DNA from: Verrucomicrobiia bacterium
GTDB lineage: Bacteria; Verrucomicrobiota; Verrucomicrobiia; Limisphaerales; JAUIHU01
NCBI GenBank assembly: GCA_030432175.1
Contig: JAUIHU010000289.1
Coordinates: 1 to 6,140 of the forward strand
DNA length: 6,140 nucleotides
Direction of reading: 5' to 3'
Under the pieces are notes generated by a model. That model had not been told where the DNA came from, did no database searches, and saw only the letters and a list, made by a program, of their open reading frames with translations. The position numbers and the translations under genes are program-made. Below, one piece after another: positions 1 through 5,889 of the stretch (positions within the stretch are counted from its first letter, which is position 1; each line of letters starts with the position of its first letter).

Positions 1-26
1 ATATTCTACCATTGAACCACACCCGC
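1..26 (-). tRNA. tRNA-Gly (probable), 5' part only, cut by window edge
   Basis: Read on the minus strand from 26 down to 1, the sequence is the first 26 nt of a tRNA. The 5' acceptor strand is GCGGGTG (26-20), followed by T8 and G9. A D-stem GTTC pairs with GAAT (G-T, T-A, T-A, C-G), and the D-loop has A14 and the conserved GG. The anticodon, T-arm and 3' end lie outside the window, so the isotype cannot be read directly. The GCGGG acceptor start and the GTTCAATGGTAGAAT D-arm resemble bacterial glycine tRNAs as I know them. The tRNA nature is clear; the glycine identity is inferred. Confidence 0.88.
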
Positions 27-45
27 GTTTTTTAGTTGCGACAGT

Positions 46-74
46 CTTGTATTGGGTTGGAAGATTTTTAGCAA
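46..74 (-). promoter_or_regulatory. possible sigma-70-like promoter for the tRNA
   Basis: On the minus strand TTGCTA (74-69, four of six matches to TTGACA) is followed after 17 bases by TACAAG (51-46, four of six matches to TATAAT). Transcription would start a few bases later, about 10-15 nt before the mature tRNA 5' end at 26, which is a sensible leader for a tRNA. Two four-of-six boxes in AT-rich DNA can arise by chance, so the support is position and spacing only. Confidence 0.3.
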
Positions 75-239
75 TATAAATCACACTCTCGCTATCCGGC
101 AGGGGGCGATTAAAGGAGGATGGCTTATTTCTTCAAAAGTCGGCTCCACTCACCGAGCTGGGGCTCAGCGGTCCCTGGACTCATTCCTCTTTTAATTGCA
201 TCCTGTCCTTTTTCAGCTCCATTTCATTTCAACAACTTT

Positions 240-309
240 TTCGTGCCATTCGTGCTTTTCGTGGTTAACCCCACAAAAACAATTCCGTGCCTTCAGTGTA
301 TTCCGTGGT
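240..309. repeat. two triplets of a 9-bp periodic TTCGTG / TTCCGTG repeat
   Basis: Two groups of three 9-bp units lie back to back, separated by 16 bases. Group one is TTCGTGCCA, TTCGTGCTT, TTCGTGGTT (240-266). Group two is TTCCGTGCC, TTCAGTGTA, TTCCGTGGT (283-309). Read on the minus strand they are ACCACGGAA / GGCACGGAA-like and ACCACGAA / GCACGAA-like units, beginning directly at the pseudopilin TGA (310-312) and running downstream. The unit is far too short, and has no spacers, for CRISPR. I recall similar CACGAA or CACGGA runs between genes in environmental genomes, including Verrucomicrobiota, but cannot verify it here. The function is unknown; a role in the 3' UTR or a mobile intergenic repeat are both open. 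Confidence 0.7.
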
Positions 310-1056
310 TCATTCTTTAAACTCCATGACGATGTTGTTGGTTTCGTTAGCAGCTCGCATTTCTACGTGGGCGTCCATGAAAACGATATTAGCTTTTCCA
401 TCCATCACATTCAGACGGCCGCCGTGTTTGAATCCGACGTCATTGGTGTTCAAAAAGATAATAGCCGGGTGGTTCAGGTTATGGGAGAGATCGGATGATA
501 GAAATGTGGCAGATGGGAGTCTCGCGGCGCTGAGTTTGGCGGTTTTCATGGATGGCAACCCGCCTCCCTGGACTCCGCTGCTGGTAAAGTTTACGGAGTT
601 GTATTGGTTCATGCCGTAGCTGATTTTCCAAGGATTTCCTGGTGTGCGTCCTGGACGGTAATCGCTGTATTGTCGCCAGTGATTTTCGTGGATCCGAATC
701 GGGCACACGATGACTCCATTCGTAAAGCTTTGCCCTTCGGCGCTGGCGTTGAAAGCAGTGTCCTTGAAGTACTTCGAGAGTAGCGCCAGGAAGTTGTTAG
801 CATTCGCGTTGTGGCTTCCTCCCCAGGCATAAGGGAGTTCGTCGTTGTTGTCAGCAGCGTAAAGAAATGTAGCTGTCCCGATCTGCTTGGAGTTGCTCTG
901 ACATTTAGCTGTCATGGCTCGATCCTTGGCTTTGGCCAGAGCTGGCAAAAGCATGCCGGCCAGAATGGCGATGATGGCGATCACTACCAGCAGTTCAATC
1001 AATGTGAATGCAAATTTTTGTGAAGAGGATTGTGTTTTCGACAGGAAAGATTTCAT
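310..1056 (-). CDS. type II secretion / type IV-like pseudopilin (prepilin-type N-terminal domain protein)
   Basis: This gene encodes a 248-residue pseudopilin-like envelope protein. Residues 1-16 form a short leader with basic residues (MKSFLSK..., K14). The prepilin peptidase site follows as A16|FTLIE, with Glu at mature +5, and a hydrophobic helix of about 20 residues (LLVVIAIIAILAGMLLPAL) serves as membrane anchor and assembly core. Next comes the family's usual amphipathic stretch AKAKDRA..C52.SNSKQIGTA..LYAADNNDELP. The C-terminus has H211-GG and KANIVFMDAHVE, matching the H-x9-DG-type tail of planctomycetal and verrucomicrobial prepilins, but with DA instead of DG. A TTG start eight codons upstream (1080) is also open. 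I prefer the ATG at 1056 because it gives a normal leader length; neither start has a clear Shine-Dalgarno sequence. Such proteins are numerous in this phylum and their exact roles are mostly unknown, so assignment to a true secretion pseudopilus is inference. The upstream neighbour is the giant exported protein, 142 nt away and separated by a terminator. Confidence 0.93.
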   Translation of the reverse strand: MKSFLSKTQSSSQKFAFTLIELLVVIAIIAILAGMLLPALAKAKDRAMTAKCQSNSKQIGTATFLYAADNNDELPYAWGGSHNANANNFLALLSKYFKDTAFNASAEGQSFTNGVIVCPIRIHENHWRQYSDYRPGRTPGNPWKISYGMNQYNSVNFTSSGVQGGGLPSMKTAKLSAARLPSATFLSSDLSHNLNHPAIIFLNTNDVGFKHGGRLNVMDGKANIVFMDAHVEMRAANETNNIVMEFKE

Positions 1057-1151
1057 CTTGAATTTACGCCTGAATGACAAAGGGATTACTTGATCTGGAT
1101 TCTGTTTACCTGAGCTTTTTCTTTGTTGCTGTGTTCAAAAATAGACGGAAA

Positions 1152-1188
1152 ATCCCCGCCCTGGGGTTACGTTTTCCAGAGTGGGGAT
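1152..1188 (-). terminator. probable intrinsic terminator after the giant surface-protein gene
   Basis: Arms 1152-1164 and 1176-1188 pair over 13 positions with one mismatch and one G-T wobble at DNA level: ATCCCC with GGGGAT at the base and CTGG with CCAG at the tip. The loop is 11 nt. In the minus direction the stem begins 11 nt after the TAA at 1201-1199 and is followed by TTT, CCGTCTA and TTTTT, an interrupted U-tract. The plus-strand side has a weaker T-run, so I assign it to the minus strand. It should end or attenuate transcripts of the giant gene before the pseudopilin gene. Confidence 0.7.
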
Positions 1189-1198
1189 GGTGTTGATT

Positions 1199-4100
1199 TT
1201 ACTCAGCAATCAGGCGGTAGAACGCTGCTTCGGAAAGTCCGGTGATACGGATGATCCAATTTCCACCTTCCTCAACAGCTGCTTCTGAAACATTGCTCCA
1301 TACAGCCGGGCTAATGACCGGAGAGGATTGAAGTGTCAGTGAAGAACCGTTGACCGGCCAGGAGATTTCCACATCTGCTCCATTCAAACTGATTGTGAGT
1401 TCTACTGGAGGAGGCGCATCGTCAGGCACAATTCGGACGTTGTCGATGACAATGGTCTGATCGCCTTCAGCTACCTGTGAGAATCCAATTTCAATGGTAT
1501 CGGATGATGCCGTGAAATAATGAGCGCCTTTGTAATATGGGTTCACGCCTCCCACTGGCTGCACATCACTTGAAAAAACAACAGAGCCATCCAGCAGGGT
1601 TTCCAATCTCGGTGAGTTTCCGGAACGTGCGTTATAATCGTAATCCAATCGGTATTGGGTTCCAACCGCCAGTCCGGAAACCACCTGACTGAGGGTTCCA
1701 ATGCCTTGAATGAAGGCAACTCGATCCTGATCACTGGCTACGCCGTTGTCTGCAAATGGACCAGGCCCGGCTGCATTGACTCCATAATTACCAGTTTCAG
1801 CATACGACCAGCCGGAGATTGCGTTCGGAGAAATGTATCCAGGAAATGGCGGGGTTCCGGTTCCTTCGAAGCTGGGGTTTGCGATGACGATGTCGGCAGC
1901 GGTCCTCTCCACCAGACTGAATGCGTCCAGCAATAATGTAGAATCGCCAGTAGCCACACTTTCGATCCGCAGGGTTCCAGATTCAGAAGACGGATTCAAA
2001 ATGATGCGTGCTGTGTGATAACCAGCATCAGCTGCAGGTTGGACATCTCCTTCATAAAGGATTTCTTCTTCATCCCAATACACAATCATTTCCTGCAATT
2101 TATCACCACAACAGTTGCGCGTGTTATATCGGAACTCCAACCAGTATGTCGCTCCCGCATTCAATCCTTCAATGGTTTGGGAAATGGATTGAGTTCCTTG
2201 CACCAGGGCGATCTTTTCACGGTCAGGGATGCCGGCATTGTCATGGAACGGACCAGTGGAGTCGTTGATTCCGGTTCCACCTGTTCCAGTCCAACCGGAA
2301 ATCGCTCGGTAACCTGGGAAATCAACTAACGGGTCAATTTCAAAACTAGGGTTAGTAATCAGCGATCCTCGCACCTGAACGGTGACCGGACTGGCCTCGC
2401 AGATTCCTCGGTCATTTTCCAAACTGATGATCGCTGTGCCGGCGACTCCCGTAATTACATTAATTGTTTGACGTCCCGAACTTCCTTGAGGGAAGACAAC
2501 TTCCAGAACCCCATCCATTGCGCCTTCCAGAGTGGCAACCGCAGGATTATCGCTGGTCAGAGTCACTGTTGCGCCTTCGGATTCCAGAGCGGCCGCAGGA
2601 ACTTTTACCGTGATTTGCGGAGCGGGCTGATTGACTCGGGTTTCGATATTGGAAGGGCTGGCGGAGACACAGGATTCTGCGGTCACTCCGAGGTTGTCGA
2701 ATGTGTGCATCAGGAAATCCCCAATGGCCTGCAGAGTAATGTAATTCCCGTTGAATCCATCTTGTTTTACGTAAGTAAATCCATCACCTTCATCAGTAAT
2801 TACGACAGGTGTCTCATCAATGGACATGGAAATCTGCGCCGGCGAATCTCCGAGGAATCCTGTGGACTGAACATCGATCCGGACATGGAATGGAACACCA
2901 ATCGGAGCTACTGGCTCCGGACTTCCGTAGATGGCTGCATTCTCATTGAAGACCTGAATATTTCCGTTGTTACGGAACAAAACACCAAAGCCGTCTGAAG
3001 CATTCATGAACGGCCCCTGAGTGGTTGCGCCGAGGACGATTCCAGCCCAGTTGTCATTGTCACCAAAGGGATTGTTGGATCCGGGATGAATGTCGAACTC
3101 CACTGAGAAATTTCCTCCGTCCACGAAATCATAATTGGGCGAAACCCAAACATAACCAAATGACTCCAACAGCAGCGCATCGTTTTCAAGGCGGGTCAGA
3201 TCATCGTCAAGTCCTCCGATCATTGTGGATTCGGCTTCCCCATAAGTAATCGGCGCGGCAGATCCGGACTGTCTGCTGAGATCGTCCAGGAAACTGATGT
3301 CGAAGTTGAATCCACCAAACGGATCAAAGAACACCAGTTCCTCCACTCCAACTCCTCCAGCTACCGCTACTGTCGCTGAATTGGCGACACAGACATTGCT
3401 GTCATTGCCAACTATGAGGTCCACACTCCCAGCGCTGAACGCATCCACTGTCACGGTTTGCGAAGTCGCTCCACCTTGTTCAAATACAAGAGTAACAGCT
3501 CCGTTTTCATCAGCTCCGACCGGGAATGCGATTAATGGATCCATAGCTGTGACTGTCACATTGACTGTCATGGTCTCGACCAGATCAGAGGGTAGAGTTA
3601 CAGTCAGCTCAGTGGTTTCTCCAATAACCATATTTGCAAGTTCCGGCTGGATGGTGATGCAATCAAATGCAGGTGTGAATGTCATGTTTTCTCCGTAAGC
3701 AACACCGTTGGCATTCTCGGCAACAGCTCGAAAATGATAAGTGGTTCCGACTGTCAAACCTTCCAATGCTGCGCTGAAATCGATGGATTCAAATCCGCTT
3801 CCAATCGACTGCTGAGGTGTTTGTGATCCGTAAACAGGAGAGGTTCCATACTCAAACCAGACAGTAGTTTCCGAATCGTATGGGGTAGCGCTTCCGTGAA
3901 TAGTCGCAGTGGTTGCTGTGATGTCTGTCGCTGCCCTTGTGAAAACCCAGGGAGTTGGATTCGGCAGTCGAACCAGAGAAACATTGTCAACGAGCGCAGT
4001 CACGTCACCTGAACCACCCACCACATCAAATTCAACCGTGACCTGAGAACTGTCCGGAACGATTCTGAAAACTCTTTTTTCAAAGTTACCGTCTTGATCC

Positions 4101-5314
4101 AGTGTCCTGCCTTCCGCCAGAGGAACTCCATTGGAACCGGGTTGCAGTATCGGAGCCGAGCCGAAGTTCTGACGTCCGGATTCGAAGTAGGTCAACTCAT
4201 AAACTTCACCGGGATTCACACCATTTATCACCTGGTAAACAAAAGATCCTACCCCCTGAAGAAAAGCGCCACGTCGCCCATCTGGAATAACGGAACCGCC
4301 AATAAAGAACGGACCATTATCGTCTGGAAAGGTGCCATCATTATCAATCCCGGCGCCACCGCCACCAAAGTACCAGTCACCGAAGAAAGTTTCCGGATCT
4401 CCTCCACGGGTAATGTAATTCACATCCAGGCCATCGAAGTTTTCCGGTACGATTCCACCTTCTTCGAAACTTGGGTTAAACACCAGATTCGGTTCACTGG
4501 GTTCGGGTGTCAGGCCGTACTTGTTCATCAGGAACAACTCCACACCATCCACTTCAAAAGAGTCCAACGCCCGGTCGTAAATAACCAGCTCAGCAACTGC
4601 TCCATTCAATCCACCGGTTCGAGGTTTGTTGTCCCCGATTCGCCAGGCGCCGTTGACCGGAGTGATTTCGGACAGGGGAGTTTTTGATCCGACATCGGAG
4701 CCTAATTCACGCAAAAGCAAACGACCTTCCAGATCATTCTGTATTAAGCTGACCACGTTCCATTCGCCAGCCGTGTAGTTTTCTGAACTCTGTAAGGCTG
4801 TGCCACTAGCAAAACTGTAAACTCTTAATTGGCTCGCCGCGTTGTTCTGGGTATACAATGCAGTCCTTCCTACACCCTCGGCATCGTCATCCAACTGTTG
4901 CAAAACAGTGTCGCGATCGCCGGCAGAATCGGATCTAAATACCGCAAACACGGTAAATGGAGTTCCGGAACCGCTCAACGTGGTTGAAATATCCAGGGAA
5001 TCTCCAGAACCTTCAACATTGCCTTCGTCTTCAAACAAAATCGCAGGTAATCCACCTGGACCGCTAGCCATGAATATGGGTTCATTACCAGCCTGAGCTA
5101 CGGCGTCATTACCAAGACCAGATCCATCCGTCCAAACACTTATTGGAGATCCATCGGAAACTCCTGTGATGGAACCGGCATCCAGCCAGACGTTCAGACC
5201 AGTGAGTGTTTCAGGCGATGTTTGCCCGAAAGAAGTGAGCACGCTGAAAACAAAGCCAAATCCTGTCAGGAATTGACGGTTCAACGCTTTGAAACGGAAA
5301 CCGGGTCCTTTCAT
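1199..5314 (-). CDS. giant secreted modular surface protein (LamG-like / NPSFE / Fn3-like mosaic)
   Basis: The product is 1371 residues with a signal peptide at about 1-31 (basic start, hydrophobic LTGFGFVFSVLTSFG). Modules in order: LamG/concanavalin-like 38-270 (starts LTGLNVWLDAG, ends VIYDRALDSFE...NKYGL); NPSFE beta-sandwich 1, 276-449; Fn3-like 453-548 (ATTATIHG...VWFEYG, TTYHFRAVAENANG); Cys-bracketed beta module A 551-651; second LamG-like 658-880; Cys module B 881-981, homologous to A; NPSFE modules 2 and 3 at 984-1136 and 1140-1297; and C-terminal tail 1303-1371 (VEISWP, LTLQSS, VWSNV, AAFYRL). No catalytic motif, transmembrane segment, PEP-CTERM or LPXTG anchor is visible. It is probably an outer-surface or extracellular binding or adhesion protein, perhaps carbohydrate-binding; the ligand is unknown and this role is inferred from the module types. 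The tail is a style I know from verrucomicrobial exported proteins. The ATG is preceded by AT-rich DNA without a strong ribosome binding site, but the signal peptide supports it. The reading frame is intact. The gene is followed by its own terminator. Confidence 0.92.
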   Translation of the reverse strand: MKGPGFRFKALNRQFLTGFGFVFSVLTSFGQTSPETLTGLNVWLDAGSITGVSDGSPISVWTDGSGLGNDAVAQAGNEPIFMASGPGGLPAILFEDEGNVEGSGDSLDISTTLSGSGTPFTVFAVFRSDSAGDRDTVLQQLDDDAEGVGRTALYTQNNAASQLRVYSFASGTALQSSENYTAGEWNVVSLIQNDLEGRLLLRELGSDVGSKTPLSEITPVNGAWRIGDNKPRTGGLNGAVAELVIYDRALDSFEVDGVELFLMNKYGLTPEPSEPNLVFNPSFEEGGIVPENFDGLDVNYITRGGDPETFFGDWYFGGGGAGIDNDGTFPDDNGPFFIGGSVIPDGRRGAFLQGVGSFVYQVINGVNPGEVYELTYFESGRQNFGSAPILQPGSNGVPLAEGRTLDQDGNFEKRVFRIVPDSSQVTVEFDVVGGSGDVTALVDNVSLVRLPNPTPWVFTRAATDITATTATIHGSATPYDSETTVWFEYGTSPVYGSQTPQQSIGSGFESIDFSAALEGLTVGTTYHFRAVAENANGVAYGENMTFTPAFDCITIQPELANMVIGETTELTVTLPSDLVETMTVNVTVTAMDPLIAFPVGADENGAVTLVFEQGGATSQTVTVDAFSAGSVDLIVGNDSNVCVANSATVAVAGGVGVEELVFFDPFGGFNFDISFLDDLSRQSGSAAPITYGEAESTMIGGLDDDLTRLENDALLLESFGYVWVSPNYDFVDGGNFSVEFDIHPGSNNPFGDNDNWAGIVLGATTQGPFMNASDGFGVLFRNNGNIQVFNENAAIYGSPEPVAPIGVPFHVRIDVQSTGFLGDSPAQISMSIDETPVVITDEGDGFTYVKQDGFNGNYITLQAIGDFLMHTFDNLGVTAESCVSASPSNIETRVNQPAPQITVKVPAAALESEGATVTLTSDNPAVATLEGAMDGVLEVVFPQGSSGRQTINVITGVAGTAIISLENDRGICEASPVTVQVRGSLITNPSFEIDPLVDFPGYRAISGWTGTGGTGINDSTGPFHDNAGIPDREKIALVQGTQSISQTIEGLNAGATYWLEFRYNTRNCCGDKLQEMIVYWDEEEILYEGDVQPAADAGYHTARIILNPSSESGTLRIESVATGDSTLLLDAFSLVERTAADIVIANPSFEGTGTPPFPGYISPNAISGWSYAETGNYGVNAAGPGPFADNGVASDQDRVAFIQGIGTLSQVVSGLAVGTQYRLDYDYNARSGNSPRLETLLDGSVVFSSDVQPVGGVNPYYKGAHYFTASSDTIEIGFSQVAEGDQTIVIDNVRIVPDDAPPPVELTISLNGADVEISWPVNGSSLTLQSSPVISPAVWSNVSEAAVEEGGNWIIRITGLSEAAFYRLIAE

Positions 5315-5483
5315 AAGTTGTATTACTTCAATTGATTGGGAATACTTCTATCATCAAGGAAAGGCGGAATTAAATCCAGAAAAATCTTTTGAATTGCAAC
5401 AAATTGAATCCAAAACGAGGGAATCTGCGAAGAAATTTCTACCAACGTATTTTGGTTACTGAAATCAGCTTTTCAAATATATT

Positions 5484-5732
5484 ATGGAATCATCTCCCAA
5501 GAAACTAGCAACAATCGCCCTGGCTATCTCTATGGTGTCAGTTATTGGATCCGCCTCCTACCAACCTGGAGATTCTTCAGAAAAGCTCAATTCTGATATT
5601 ACGATTCAGCCGCGAGAAACAAAATGTTTATCGCAGCCATTTAACTGCGATTTGTCTCCAAGGGATGAAAAACCAATGGATTTCACACAAAGCTCTTTCA
5701 AATTTGGGGCCATCAGGGAATTGGATGTATGA
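5484..5732 (+). CDS. doubtful small secreted protein (82 residues, hypothetical)
   Basis: I do not recognise this protein. Residues 1-26 look like a Sec signal peptide: n-region MESSPKKL, hydrophobic core ATIALAISMVSVIG and a small-residue SAS region before YQPG. The remaining 56 residues are polar, with two cysteines (CLSQPFNC), and have no known motif. Against it being real: there is no Shine-Dalgarno sequence upstream of the ATG, just AT-rich DNA (AAATATATT), and the length is within what chance ORFs reach. In its favour, it sits between two divergent genes, on the same strand as the sigma factor and 157 nt upstream of it. It could be a genuine short exported protein, a decayed gene fragment or chance. 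Confidence 0.3.
   Translation: MESSPKKLATIALAISMVSVIGSASYQPGDSSEKLNSDITIQPRETKCLSQPFNCDLSPRDEKPMDFTQSSFKFGAIRELDV
5630..5651. repeat. inverted repeat with 7-bp perfect arms
   Basis: ATCGCAG (5630-5636) and CTGCGAT (5645-5651) are perfect inverted copies separated by 8 bases. No T-tract follows on either strand, so it is not a good terminator. It lies inside the doubtful small ORF, about 240 bp upstream of the sigma-factor start. It could be an operator-type dyad if the region is non-coding, or chance. Confidence 0.4.
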
Positions 5733-5739
5733 GGACCAA

Positions 5740-5768
5740 TTGAGAGATTCTTTTTGGATCGTTTGAAT
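5740..5768 (+). promoter_or_regulatory. candidate promoter for the sigma-factor gene
   Basis: TTGAGA (5740-5745, five of six matches to TTGACA) is followed after 17 bases by TTGAAT (5763-5768, four of six matches to TATAAT). A start near 5775 would leave a leader of roughly 115 nt before the ATG at 5890. The -10 box lacks the conserved second A and the region is AT-rich, so this is only the best match seen by eye. Confidence 0.22.
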
Positions 5769-5889
5769 CGCACCCCATCCATAGGCAGTTTCGATTTTGG
5801 ACTCGATTTATTCAATACAGTCAGTTAGTTTATCCAGCTCAAGCAACTGGGTTAATCAAAACGATCATCCTGACTTACAGAAAAGATTC

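Larger units (their letters stand above)
5315..5889. other. divergent AT-rich intergenic region between surface-protein and sigma-factor genes
   Basis: This 575-bp stretch separates two divergent genes and must hold both promoters. It is visibly richer in A and T than the coding DNA. It contains one doubtful 82-codon ORF with a signal-peptide-like start (5484-5732, listed separately). It also holds an imperfect dyad at 5435-5465 (ATTTC-ACCAA against TTGGT-GAAAT), a 10-bp palindrome AGAAATTTCT at 5431-5440 and an inverted repeat with 7-bp arms at 5630-5651. No promoter for the minus-strand gene stands out: TTGCAA (5398-5393) with a downstream TTTAAT exists but the spacing is 19. No RNA gene is recognised. 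Confidence 0.6.

Noticed and set aside
240..309. CRISPR array
   Set aside because: Units are only 9 bp, contiguous and without spacers, and no cas gene is nearby.
120..320. 66-codon plus-strand ORF preceded by AAAGGAGG
   Set aside because: The GGAGG abuts the ATG with no usable spacing, the ORF runs through the 9-bp repeat region into the antisense of the pseudopilin gene, and the product has no motif.
1199..1300. PEP-CTERM or LPXTG surface anchor at the C-terminus of the giant protein
   Set aside because: There is no PEP or LPXTG motif, no terminal hydrophobic helix and no basic tail; the protein ends in FYRLIAE.
2468..2998. 176-codon plus-strand ORF
   Set aside because: Antisense shadow of the giant gene; no start signal or recognisable motif.
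4094..4687. 197-codon plus-strand ORF antisense to the giant gene
   Set aside because: It lies wholly inside the minus-strand gene, its translation is low-complexity and domain-free, and the minus frame has clear LamG-like and NPSFE modules there.
5474..5482. TATATT box as a promoter for the small ORF at 5484
   Set aside because: It directly abuts the ATG, so transcription would start inside the ORF, and no well-spaced -35 box is present.
5606..5815. 69-codon minus-strand ORF in the divergent intergenic region
   Set aside because: Product is basic with no motif, no ribosome binding site was seen, and it overlaps the more plausible plus-strand ORF.
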